A DNA stretch of 51,856 nucleotides from contig CAAEBN010000019.1 in the NCBI GenBank assembly GCA_900754075.1, positions 1 through 51,856 on the forward strand, read 5' to 3'. The position numbers were made by a program, and so were the translations under genes. The DNA comes from an uncultured Collinsella sp. (GTDB lineage: Bacteria > Actinomycetota > Coriobacteriia > Coriobacteriales > Coriobacteriaceae). The notes below the pieces were generated by a model. The model searched no databases and was not told the DNA's origin. It saw only the letters and a program-made list of their open reading frames with translations. Of the stretch, positions 1-7,061 are shown one piece after another; the stretch's first letter is position 1; the number at the start of each line of letters is the position of its first letter.

Positions 1-117
1 CTCTTCCTTTCGCGCTCCACGCTCTATCGCCACATTTCCTCAATCAACAAGAAGACCGATACCGCCTCGCGTGTGGCCCTTATCAACTTCTTCTGGTCCT
101 GGACGCCCAAGGACTAG
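1..117 (+). CDS. C-terminal fragment, probable LuxR-type HTH regulator
   Basis: The window opens inside a plus-strand gene; 38 codons remain before the TAG at 115-117. The visible residues include the stretch TLYRHISSINKKTDTAS followed by a hydrophobic RVALINFF segment. This resembles the recognition helix and following helix of LuxR/FixJ-type DNA-binding domains, in which a T-V-x-x-H-I-x-x-I-x-x-K core is usual. Coriobacteria carry many LuxR proteins with N-terminal membrane domains, but that part lies outside the window. The assignment rests on this short stretch only and is therefore tentative. Confidence 0.5.
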   Translation, partial: LFLSRSTLYRHISSINKKTDTASRVALINFFWSWTPKD

Positions 118-131
118 CTAATCCTCCAATA

Positions 132-198
132 AGTTGCGGTGGAATAGTCCCTAAATTAAAGTCACGGGGCTTTAAACAGGAACTATTCCACCGCAACT
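132..198. repeat. Palindrome, family A copy 1
   Basis: Perfect 17-bp arms (AGTTGCGGTGGAATAGT at 132-148, its complement at 182-198) enclose a second small dyad, TTAAAG..CTTTAA, at about 155-174. It lies between the converging LuxR fragment and the mgtA-like gene, so it may also act as a bidirectional terminator. A related palindrome with 26-bp arms is at 44424-44490. The rest of 118-298 holds no other recognisable feature. Confidence 0.75.
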
Positions 199-298
199 GC
201 TGGGGGGATAGACTGCGGCGGCGGCAGAGGCAACGGCAGCGGCGTCGGCAGCTGTGGTAGAAGTAACGGCAGCTGGCAGGGTGTTTTCCGTCTACTTG

Positions 299-3067
299 CT
301 ACATCAGCTCGCCGTGGCGTGCAATGTAGCGGCGCTTTGCCAGCTGAGTGAGCGCGATGTAGGCGGTGACGATGCCGATGAGCAGCCCAAAAAAGCTCGC
401 GGGCAGCGTCATGAGGCCGAGCGCATCGGCGATGGGGCTTGCCGGCAGCCAGGTGACGAGCGCCAGGTCCAGCACGGTGAGAGCGCACAGCGCGGGCGCG
501 GCGTGGTCACGCGGGCTCGGCAGGCGCGGGGAGCGCAGCATGTGGATCACGAGCGTCTGCGACCACATGGACTCGACAAACCAGCCGCTCTGGAAGAGCG
601 CCGCAAAGGCCGCCATGCCCGCGGCGTCGCCCGCTGCGGCAAGCTCGGACCAGCTCGCGCCTACGGCGGCGGGGCACACCACAAAGAAGAGCGCGGCGAA
701 GGTCACGATGTCAAACAGCGAGCTCACGGGGCCCAGCTCGAGCATAAAGCCCTTGATGGACGCGGCGTCCCAAGCACGCGGGCGGGCAGTCCAGGCGTCG
801 TCGACGGTGTCCCACGGCAGCGCGATGCACGCGATCTCGTAGACCAGCGACAGCAGTACCAGCTGCAGGGCGCTCATGGGCAAAAACGGCAAGAACAGGC
901 TCGCGACGGTCACGGACAGCACGTTGCCAAAGTTGGAGCTCACCGTGGTCTTGAGGTACTTGAGCAGGTTGCCGTAAGTGCGGCGGCCTTCGATGATGCC
1001 GCGCTCGAGCACGCCCAGGTCCTTCTGAAGCAAGATGATATCGGCGGATTCCTTGGCAATATCGACGGCCGAATCGACCGAGATGCCGCAATCGCTCGCG
1101 CGCATGGCGGCGGCGTCGTTGATGCCGTCGCCCATAAAGCCCACGGTGTGGCCGAGCATCTCGCGCATGATACGTACCAGGCGCGCCTTCTGCAGCGGCG
1201 AGAGCTTGGCGAAGAGGTGGGTTTTCTCGGCGCGCTCGGCAAGTTCGGCGTCATCGAGCGCATCGATCTCGGAGCCGAGCAAGACGTTGCTCGCATCGAT
1301 ACCAATCTGCTCGCAGACGGTGGCGGCGACGCGGTCGTTGTCGCCGGTTAGGACCTTGACCGCCACGCCCTTGGCCGCAAGGGTGGCGACGGTGCCCGCG
1401 GCACTTGCTTTGGGCGGATCGAGGAAGGCCAAAAAGCCCATCAGCACCATGTCGCACTCGTCGGCGATGCCAAACTCGCCCACGCAGCGCGGATTGGTCT
1501 TCTGCGCCACGGCAATTACGCGTAGACCCTCGGCGTTAAGTCCGGCGATCTGCTTGCGAATCTGGGCGAGCTTCTCGTCGGTGAGCGGCTGGGCGATGCC
1601 ATCGATCTCGACAAAGGAGCAGATCTCGAGCATTTCCTCGGCAGCGCCCTTGGTAACCATCTGGGTTTTGCCTTGGGCGTCGGCGACAACTACGCTCAGG
1701 CGACGGCGCGAGAAATCGAAGGGAACCTCGTCGACCTTGGTATAGCGGTCGCGCAGACTCTGGCCCAGCATAGAATCGGGCACGACGGTCGAGGGCGTCA
1801 CATCGGCACGGTCGATTACGGCCAGGTCGATAAGGTTTTTGAGGCCGGTTTGGAAGAAGCTATTCAAAAATGCATGGCGCAGCACGCGTGCGTCTTCGTT
1901 GCCGTCGGTGTTGAGATAGCGCTCGAGCACGATGCGGTCTTCGGTGAGGGTGCCGGTCTTGTCGCAGCACAGGACGTCCATCGCGCCGAGGTTTTGAATC
2001 GCCGGCAGCTCCTTGACGATAACCTGGCGACGGGCGAGGTCTTTGGCGCCCTGCGATAGGCTCGTGGTCACGATAACGGGAAGCATCTGCGGCGTGATGC
2101 CCACGGCCACGCTCGTGGCGAACAGCAGCGCGTCGATGACGTTGCCCTTGGTGGTGGCGTTGATGGCAAAGACGGCCGGCGCCATAACGAGCATGAGGCG
2201 TACGAGCAACATGGAGACGCTCGAGACGCCGCGATCAAACGCGTTCTTTTCGCCGCGCCCGTTGAGCATCTTGGCGATGCCGCCCAGGTAGGTGTCCGAG
2301 CCGGTGGCAACGACAAGCGCCATGGCGGTGCCGTTTTGCACGGAGGTGCCGGTAAAGACGATGTTCTTGCAGGCAGAGAGTGGCAGTGCGGAGCCGTCGG
2401 CGCCCTCGACGACGGTGACGGCGGTGGTCTTCTCGACGGCCTCGCTCTCGCCGGTGAGTGCGGACTCGATCACAAACAGGTCGCGCGCGGTGATGATGCG
2501 GGCATCTGCCGGCACCATATCGCCGGCAGAGAGGCGGATTACATCGCCGGGGACGAGCTCGTCGAAGGGAATCTCGATGCGCTTGCCGTCGCGCAGGGCG
2601 GTGCAAGTGTTGGAGACCAGGTCCTTGAGGGCCTCTGCCGCATTGCCGCTGCGGGCTTCCTGGATAAACTTCATGCCGCCCGACACCAGCAGCATGATGC
2701 CTATGACGATGACCGTGGAGGGGTCGCGCTGCGGTTCGGGCACGGCGAGCACGTCGATGTAGAGCGAGACCAGCGCGAGCGCGGCGAGGATGCCGGCGAA
2801 GGGATCGATGAACGCGTCGGCGATGCGGCGGGCGAGCGTTTTAGTCGTTGCCTCGATGGTGTTGGGGCCGACGGCGTTCAGGCGCTCAGTTGCCTGCTCG
2901 ACGGTGAGGCCGTTTGCCGTGGCGTCAAGCAGTACGAGGGCGTCCTCGGCACTATGGGTGGCGGCGAATATGGTGTTCTTGGACAGGCCGGTATGAGCGG
3001 CAGGGCGCGCCGTGCGGCGGCGCTTGGAGATGGCTTCGAGTACCGTGACGGTTTTGAGCATCAGCAT
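299..3067 (-). CDS. mgtA: Magnesium-transporting P-type ATPase (MgtA/MgtB type)
   Basis: A 922-residue P3B-type ATPase predicted to import Mg2+ across the cytoplasmic membrane at the cost of ATP. The family marks are all present: N-terminal cation-ATPase domain (about 35-110), actuator motif TGES at 205-208, the transmembrane motif GITPQMLP at about 323, the phosphorylation motif DKTGTLTE with Asp at 369, a hinge GDGIND motif, and a C-terminal block of membrane helices. Length fits MgtA/MgtB (about 900). The ATG at 3067 follows AAGGAGG at a spacing of 5; a second ATG two codons later is possible. The gene stands alone, is divergent from pyrE, and has a leader of roughly 270 nt with a small ORF, which suggests control in the leader as seen for other mgtA genes. 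Substrate Mg2+ is inferred from family similarity. Confidence 0.93.
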   Translation of the reverse strand: MLMLKTVTVLEAISKRRRTARPAAHTGLSKNTIFAATHSAEDALVLLDATANGLTVEQATERLNAVGPNTIEATTKTLARRIADAFIDPFAGILAALALVSLYIDVLAVPEPQRDPSTVIVIGIMLLVSGGMKFIQEARSGNAAEALKDLVSNTCTALRDGKRIEIPFDELVPGDVIRLSAGDMVPADARIITARDLFVIESALTGESEAVEKTTAVTVVEGADGSALPLSACKNIVFTGTSVQNGTAMALVVATGSDTYLGGIAKMLNGRGEKNAFDRGVSSVSMLLVRLMLVMAPAVFAINATTKGNVIDALLFATSVAVGITPQMLPVIVTTSLSQGAKDLARRQVIVKELPAIQNLGAMDVLCCDKTGTLTEDRIVLERYLNTDGNEDARVLRHAFLNSFFQTGLKNLIDLAVIDRADVTPSTVVPDSMLGQSLRDRYTKVDEVPFDFSRRRLSVVVADAQGKTQMVTKGAAEEMLEICSFVEIDGIAQPLTDEKLAQIRKQIAGLNAEGLRVIAVAQKTNPRCVGEFGIADECDMVLMGFLAFLDPPKASAAGTVATLAAKGVAVKVLTGDNDRVAATVCEQIGIDASNVLLGSEIDALDDAELAERAEKTHLFAKLSPLQKARLVRIMREMLGHTVGFMGDGINDAAAMRASDCGISVDSAVDIAKESADIILLQKDLGVLERGIIEGRRTYGNLLKYLKTTVSSNFGNVLSVTVASLFLPFLPMSALQLVLLSLVYEIACIALPWDTVDDAWTARPRAWDAASIKGFMLELGPVSSLFDIVTFAALFFVVCPAAVGASWSELAAAGDAAGMAAFAALFQSGWFVESMWSQTLVIHMLRSPRLPSPRDHAAPALCALTVLDLALVTWLPASPIADALGLMTLPASFFGLLIGIVTAYIALTQLAKRRYIARHGELM

Positions 3068-3152
3068 AGGGTCCTCCTTGTTGAAGGGAGTTAGCGTACG
3101 TGTCGTATTTGCTTCAAAAAACCTAGATGTCGCTCACGTCAAGCTCTTGAGC

Positions 3153-3180
3153 CCACAAAGGGTGCAGCGCGCCTTTGTGG
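3153..3180. repeat. Palindrome, CCACAAAGG family, in the mgtA leader
   Basis: CCACAAAGG and its complement CCTTTGTGG enclose a 10-nt spacer. The same arms recur at 39502-39528, 40366-40398 and 41161-41207. Here the copy lies inside the predicted mgtA leader between the small upstream ORF and the ATPase start, so in RNA it would form a hairpin of at least 9 bp. Confidence 0.75.
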
Positions 3181-3206
3181 TGGTTTTGGCGATCTGCCGG
3201 TGGCGT

Positions 3207-3278
3207 TTATGCGTGTGCGGAGTCCTCGCGGCGTGCCGAGGGCGACATGCAGGTATTTCGACTAGGACTGCCTTCCAT
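3207..3278 (-). CDS. Putative 23-residue leader peptide upstream of mgtA
   Basis: On the minus strand an ATG at 3278 is preceded by AGGAGGTG (3283-3290), a near-perfect ribosome site better than most in this window, and opens a 23-codon frame ending in TAA at 3207-3209. The predicted peptide is short, polar and rich in Ser, Arg and Ala, with no signal sequence. It starts about 65 nt after a good promoter and ends about 140 nt before the ATPase start. Its own RNA can pair in competing ways: AGTCCT (3264-3269) with AGGACT (3221-3226), or CCTCG (3237-3241) with CGAGG (3224-3228), which share bases. GTGTGC beside the ribosome site (3280-3285) can pair with GCACAC at the end of the frame (3213-3218). 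This is the layout of a translated attenuation leader such as enterobacterial mgtL, but the peptide is unrelated and the function is inferred. Confidence 0.5.
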   Translation of the reverse strand: MEGSPSRNTCMSPSARREDSAHA

Positions 3279-3345
3279 GGCACACCTCCTAAAGGCTGAG
3301 CGCAGCGCGCTTTGGGTATCTCGTACCCCTTTTTAATCCGCCCGT

Positions 3346-3374
3346 ATTCTTGATGAGGGGGTTTGCCATGTCAA
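3346..3374 (-). promoter_or_regulatory. Probable mgtA promoter
   Basis: On the minus strand a perfect -35 TTGACA (3369-3374) is followed after 17 bp by AAGAAT (3346-3351), a 4/6 match to TATAAT. Transcription would begin near 3339 and give a leader of about 270 nt before the mgtA start. Seen by eye only. Confidence 0.5.
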
Positions 3375-3504
3375 CCCCATTGTTCGGAAAACCATTCCCC
3401 CTGACAAAGCCTTTACAGAATGCCGTGGCTCCAAAGCACGCCCACATCGACGCCTCGCCTGCGCTAAACTGAAGAGCACGTACGCGATTACGAGAGGAGC
3501 CCGC

Positions 3505-4188
3505 ATGGAGGCTTACAAGCAAGAGTTCATCAAGTTCATGGTCGAGTCCGACGTTCTTAAGTTCGGCAGCTTTACGCTCAAGAGCGGCCGTCAGTCCCCG
3601 TTCTTTATGAACGCCGGCGCTTACGTGACGGGCTATCAGCTCAAGAAGCTGGGCGAGTATTACGCCCAGGCCATCCACGATAACTTTGGCGACGACTTTG
3701 ACGTCCTGTTTGGGCCGGCCTACAAGGGTATTCCGCTGGCTGTTGTTACCGCCATTGCCTACCACGAGCTGTACGGCAAGGAGGTCAAGTACTGCTGTGA
3801 CCGCAAGGAGGCCAAGGACCACGGTGCCGATAAGGGCAACCTGCTGGGTTATGAGCCCAAGGACGGCGACCGTGTGGTCATGGTCGAGGACGTCACCACC
3901 AGCGGCAAGTCCATCGACGAGACCTATCCCAAGGTTAAGGCTGCTGCCGATGTCGAGATTAAGGGCCTGATCGTGTCCCTCAACCGCATGGAGGTCGGCA
4001 AGGGTGGCGTGACCACCGCGCAGAAGGAGATCGAGGCCAAGTACGGTTTCCCCGTCGCGAGCATCGTCTCCATGGCCGAGGTCGTCGAGACCCTCTACAA
4101 CCACGAGATCGACGGCAAGGTCGTCATCGACGACGAGCTCAAGGCCGCCATCGATGCCTACTACGAGCAGTACGGAGCCCGAGAGTAG
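3505..4188 (+). CDS. pyrE: Orotate phosphoribosyltransferase
   Basis: A 227-residue cytosolic enzyme that joins orotate to PRPP to form OMP in de novo pyrimidine synthesis. The PRPP-binding signature VVMVEDVTTSGKS is at 124-136, and the N-terminal segment FTLKSGRQSPFFMNAG is typical of PyrE. Length matches the family (200-230). The ATG follows GAGAGGAG at good spacing. It is monocistronic here: the upstream neighbour is divergent, and the stop codon is immediately followed by copy 1 of a structured repeat at 4188-4326. No other pyr gene is nearby. Confidence 0.95.
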   Translation: MEAYKQEFIKFMVESDVLKFGSFTLKSGRQSPFFMNAGAYVTGYQLKKLGEYYAQAIHDNFGDDFDVLFGPAYKGIPLAVVTAIAYHELYGKEVKYCCDRKEAKDHGADKGNLLGYEPKDGDRVVMVEDVTTSGKSIDETYPKVKAAADVEIKGLIVSLNRMEVGKGGVTTAQKEIEAKYGFPVASIVSMAEVVETLYNHEIDGKVVIDDELKAAIDAYYEQYGARE

Positions 4189-4326
4189 TTACGGCGTTTT
4201 ACCAAACGCCGTAACCGGCCGACGCTGCAAACGCCCCTAAGCGGCAATCTGCCTTTCAATCGTCGGGCATGGCCAGAAGGCCTATGCCCTCCTCTTTCAA
4301 GGCACCTTGCTCGCTTAGGGGCGTTT
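4188..4326 (+). repeat. Multi-stem structured intergenic element, copy 1
   Basis: The element begins on the last base of the pyrE stop codon. Stem P1 has 12-bp arms with TACC as loop (GTTACGGCGTTT at 4188-4199, complement 4204-4215). A conserved GACGCTGC follows (4221-4228). A long outer stem P2 pairs ACGCCCCTAAGCG (4231-4243) with 4312-4324. Inside P2 are a mini-hairpin P3 (GCA-ATC-TGC), the motif TTTCAA, and hairpin P4 with an AGAA loop (4265-4289). Copies 2 and 3 keep the same order at 9994 and 36623. It may be a terminator-containing 3' UTR element or a mobile repeat. Confidence 0.75.
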
Positions 4327-4369
4327 TCGCTGGCATTGCCAAGACATCGGGGTTGCCTTGGTTGGCACT

Positions 4370-4449
4370 TGGGGACGTTCCTTTTCTGCCGGCAGTTCGG
4401 GACACTCCTTGTTTGACTAGCCGTTTAAGAACGTCCCTAATGACTAGTT
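4370..4449. repeat. Imperfect palindrome, GGGGACG/ACTAGTC family, copy 1
   Basis: TTGGGGACGTTC near 4370 faces GAACGTCCCTAATGACTAG at about 4429-4447, with a middle of inexact partial arms. Related sequence follows structured element copy 3 at about 36812-36860, and an overlapping double version is at 51485-51566. In all three places the phrase GTTTAAGAACGTCCC, or its complement in part, recurs. Confidence 0.6.
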
Positions 4450-4455
4450 AGAAAT

Positions 4456-4519
4456 GAGCGTGGATAATCTCCCGTTTTTGGCCTGTGTGCGGGCTCAAAG
4501 TGGGAGATTATCCACGCTC
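4456..4519. repeat. Palindrome, family B, left bracket of the fic gene
   Basis: 18-bp perfect arms (GAGCGTGGATAATCTCCC at 4456-4473, complement at 4502-4519) around a 28-nt centre beginning GTTTTTGGCC. An almost identical element stands at 5908-5971, so the fic gene and its control region lie exactly between the two copies. Confidence 0.85.
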
Positions 4520-4545
4520 GTTTTAATATGGCTGGGCTGCGATGT

Positions 4546-5718
4546 CTATCTAATCGGCTCGGCGTCTTCCCTGAGAATCGAAAGATACTCTTCATATCCG
4601 TACCGTCGATATCTCTGCTTTGACTCGTCGAGCGGACGAAGGATGTTCAATTCTTCGAATGATTTAACGAGCGAACTCGCGGTGCTCCTGCCGATATCGA
4701 GTTGGGCAGCGATGAATGCGGTGTCGACGATGGGGTGCTCTTCAAGAATGCCCAACAGCCTTTGCCCGTTTGCAGCAGTCCTTCCGAGATTTTCGGTAAT
4801 GGTTGCTGTGGAACGGTTATGGAGACCAACAAGACTCTTTAAAGACCCTACCGAGTCCTTCGCGCTCTCAAGAAGACTGGCGCAGAAAAACTCTATCCAT
4901 TCCTCGTAAGTTCCTCGTTCCCTTACGGATGTGAGTTGTCGGTAGTACTCGCTTCGATTTTTCTTGAACTGGAACGATGGATAGAACAAGCAAGAATGAA
5001 GAACGCCATCATTGATGAGCATAAGTGTAATGAGAAGCCTGCCCAGGCGACCGTTTCCGTCTAGGAATGGATGGGCAGTTTCAAATTGGTAATGGACGAG
5101 CGCCGCCCGCACGATCGGATCCATTTCGACTTGAGGCTCATTGATAAATCGTTCGAGGTCCTGGAGCGTGTTGCTCAAATCTTCAATGTTTGGGGGGACG
5201 AACGATGCAGTTGCAATGGTGCAGCCTGAGGGGCCAATCCAGTTTTGTGAGGAGTGCAGCTCGCCTGGATTCTTCTCCGTTCCGCGCACTCCGTCCAGCA
5301 GGACCGCATGAACCTGCCTGAGAAGTCTCGTACACAAGGGCATCTTTTTGAGCAGTTCTACGCCGCGGTCGACAGCACGGACATAATTCACGACATCTGC
5401 GACATCTTTATGATGGAGTTGGGTTTGCGATGGACTAAGTAGGTCGTCAAACGTGCACTGGGTTCCCTCAATTTGCGAAGAAAGGAGTGCTTCTTTGCGC
5501 ACATACATTGTCAGATACATGTCGGCGTTGGGAACAAAGTAGAGCATGCCTTCAAGCTCTCCAAGCTTTCGTGAGCATGTGGAAAGCGTGCGATAGGTTT
5601 CCTCAGTGAGGTTTAGCTGCCTCAATGATTGCAAGGGCGTTGGCAAAAACGAATAGTAAGCCAATTTCCCCGATAGATTATTGCGGAGCGTTCCCTGGCC
5701 GTTCTCCTCGATTTGCAT
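4546..5718 (-). CDS. Fic family protein with C-terminal winged-helix domain
   Basis: A 390-residue cytosolic Fic protein, a family that usually transfers AMP to protein side chains. The catalytic loop HPFLDGNGRLGR is intact at 216-227. A putative inhibitory motif of the S-x3-E-G type (S80, E84, G85) precedes the core, as in class II Fic proteins that hold themselves inactive. Residues about 300-385 look like a winged helix (AAQLDIGRSTASSLVKSFEEL). The start chosen is the ATG at 5718, which has GGAGGG six bases upstream; an earlier in-frame ATG at 5730 lacks this. GC content is near 50 percent, clearly lower than the neighbours. The gene has its own inverted-repeat control region and is bracketed by family B palindromes, which together suggest acquisition by transfer. 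No antitoxin gene is adjacent. Target and exact role are unknown. Confidence 0.9.
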   Translation of the reverse strand: MQIEENGQGTLRNNLSGKLAYYSFLPTPLQSLRQLNLTEETYRTLSTCSRKLGELEGMLYFVPNADMYLTMYVRKEALLSSQIEGTQCTFDDLLSPSQTQLHHKDVADVVNYVRAVDRGVELLKKMPLCTRLLRQVHAVLLDGVRGTEKNPGELHSSQNWIGPSGCTIATASFVPPNIEDLSNTLQDLERFINEPQVEMDPIVRAALVHYQFETAHPFLDGNGRLGRLLITLMLINDGVLHSCLFYPSFQFKKNRSEYYRQLTSVRERGTYEEWIEFFCASLLESAKDSVGSLKSLVGLHNRSTATITENLGRTAANGQRLLGILEEHPIVDTAFIAAQLDIGRSTASSLVKSFEELNILRPLDESKQRYRRYGYEEYLSILREDAEPIR

Positions 5719-5744
5719 CGCGCCCTCCATATCTTTAGTGTCGG

Positions 5745-5846
5745 AAACTCGTTATTAGACTAATCATATCAATTCTAATAACGAGTTTATGGCGAAAATA
5801 GTTATTAGAGTCGATTTGAATGATCTAATGACGAGAAGTCGTTATT
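5745..5846. promoter_or_regulatory. Operator-like inverted repeats upstream of fic
   Basis: AAACTCGTTATTAGA (5745-5759) and its perfect complement (5774-5788) form a 15-bp dyad with a 14-nt centre, just upstream of the fic start. A third half site GTTATTAGA is at 5801-5809, and a second, shorter dyad TCTAATGACGA/TCGTTATT is at 5824-5846. Four related half sites in about 100 bp suggest cooperative repressor binding. The likely binder is the winged-helix part of the Fic protein itself, but that is inference. Confidence 0.65.
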
Positions 5847-5907
5847 GCTTTGGTGCAAGGTGGTCGAGTGGTCCCTCGGGCGCAGAGGAAAACGGATCAT
5901 TCAACAC

Positions 5908-5971
5908 GAGCGTGGATAATCTCCCGTTTTTGGCCCCCGTGTAGGCTCAAAGTGGGAGATTATCCACGCTC
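5908..5971. repeat. Palindrome, family B, right bracket of the fic gene
   Basis: The same 18-bp arms as at 4456-4519 (5908-5925 and 5954-5971) with the same GTTTTTGGCC start of the centre and a few changed bases. A further half arm, ATCCACGCTCG, follows at about 5990-6000, next to the stop of the RpiR gene. Confidence 0.85.
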
Positions 5972-6004
5972 GTTAGATAGGCGTCCAAAAATCCACGCTC
6001 GTCG

Positions 6005-6859
6005 CTACTTGAGCCCGGGCAGGCGGGTGTAGGGGAATGAGCGCTCTAGGAATTCGGAGCAGCGGTCGTAATCTTTGGCGAAGTAGCTGCTGTAGAGCGA
6101 ATCGAGCACGTATTGCACGGCGATGTGGCTGGCGAACTGTGTGATGCGATGCGTCATGCTCTCGTGGTCACTCACCGTAAGGTAGGCGGCAAAGCCGGGG
6201 TGAATGCGAGCGCAATAAGGCGTGCCGATGACGATGACCGGGACATGCCGACTGCTGAGGATCGGCAAGATGTCCTTGAGGTTGGGGGCAAGGCCGCTGT
6301 AGGAGATGACGATTGCCGCATGGTCGGGACCCGAGGCGAGCGCCGTTCGCACCTGGGCCTCGACACCGTTGTGACACGTTGCGCTTTTACCGGCGGAGAG
6401 CAGGCGATCTCGGAACATTCCCGCTGGATAGAGGTTGTGCGAGCCCGTGTAGATGTCGACCTGTCGGGCGTTCGCGATGAGCTTGGCGGCGTGGTCAAGC
6501 TGCGTGGGGTCGAGCAGCTCCTGCGTTTCGGCCAGCGTAGTCTGGTAGAGCCCCTCCATGCGCTCCATAACCTGCGCAGGGGTGGACGCGGCGTCGAAGG
6601 GAAAGTTGATATCCACGTCGCGTCGGTTGCCCGATTCGGTTGCCAGGCGGATGAGCTCGACCTTGAGGTCCTTGAAGCCCTCGAGGCCGAGCTTTTTGCA
6701 AAAACGGTGCACGCTCGCAACAGAAACGTTGGTGCGCGCGGCAAATTCCTTGATGGAGAGCCCGCGGACGTCTTCGCCCGTGGCAAGGGCCGAGATGCCG
6801 AGCTGCTGCTCGGTGGGGGTGAGGCCCTGCGCCTCGGTGATCTTGCGTTTGATATCCAT
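6005..6859 (-). CDS. RpiR-family transcriptional regulator (HTH-SIS)
   Basis: A 284-residue regulator with an N-terminal HTH of the RpiR type (residues about 1-75, including SIKEFAARTNVSVASVHRFCKKLGL) and a C-terminal SIS domain that binds phosphosugars (about 110-250, with VDIYTGSHN and IVISYSG). The start is placed at the ATG at 6859, which has GGGAG at proper distance; an upstream frame extension has no ribosome site. It is divergent from the 6-phospho-beta-glucosidase gene at 7062, so it probably controls that gene in response to a phosphorylated sugar. The nature of the ligand is inference from the neighbour. Confidence 0.9.
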   Translation of the reverse strand: MDIKRKITEAQGLTPTEQQLGISALATGEDVRGLSIKEFAARTNVSVASVHRFCKKLGLEGFKDLKVELIRLATESGNRRDVDINFPFDAASTPAQVMERMEGLYQTTLAETQELLDPTQLDHAAKLIANARQVDIYTGSHNLYPAGMFRDRLLSAGKSATCHNGVEAQVRTALASGPDHAAIVISYSGLAPNLKDILPILSSRHVPVIVIGTPYCARIHPGFAAYLTVSDHESMTHRITQFASHIAVQYVLDSLYSSYFAKDYDRCSEFLERSFPYTRLPGLK

Positions 6860-6880
6860 GCGAACTCCCACACTCGCCAA

Positions 6881-6917
6881 ACCTGCCAAAAAGGGACAGG
6901 TTTATTTTGGCACGTTT
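6881..6917. repeat. AAACCTG..GGGACAGGTTT partial palindrome
   Basis: AAACCTG and CAGGTTT flank a CCAAAAAGGGA centre in the intergenic region between the RpiR gene and bglA. A related sequence, AAACCTGTCCCTTTATGG followed by CAGGT, lies upstream of hypF at 16375-16398. No confident promoter for the GH1 gene was found in 6860-7061. Confidence 0.5.
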
Positions 6918-7061
6918 CGGTCGGTATCAGGAAGTGTCAGAGACGGGGCGGCGGCGGTCCGTGGGCGCGAAAAGAAGTGTCGGGTTTGGTGCGTCCGCTT
7001 CTGCCCTTCCCGCGCGTGGGCGATACTCAGCCTGTCGACCCGCGATGCAAAGGAGATGCTC

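Noticed and set aside
3068..3340. M-box (ykoK) magnesium riboswitch in the mgtA leader
   Set aside because: The conserved core segments of the M-box could not be found in the leader on the minus strand. A leader ORF with competing hairpins explains the region better.
4188..4326. tRNA or tmRNA gene in the structured element
   Set aside because: No anticodon arm, T-loop GTTC-x-A motif or CCA end is present, and the stem order does not fit a cloverleaf.
4546..5718. Fic toxin-antitoxin pair
   Set aside because: No adjacent antitoxin gene exists; instead an internal S-x3-E-G inhibitory motif is seen, as in class II single-chain Fic proteins.
4456..5971. Insertion sequence or transposon carrying fic
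   Set aside because: No transposase or target duplication is visible. Bracketing palindromes alone do not make an IS, so it is reported only as a finding.
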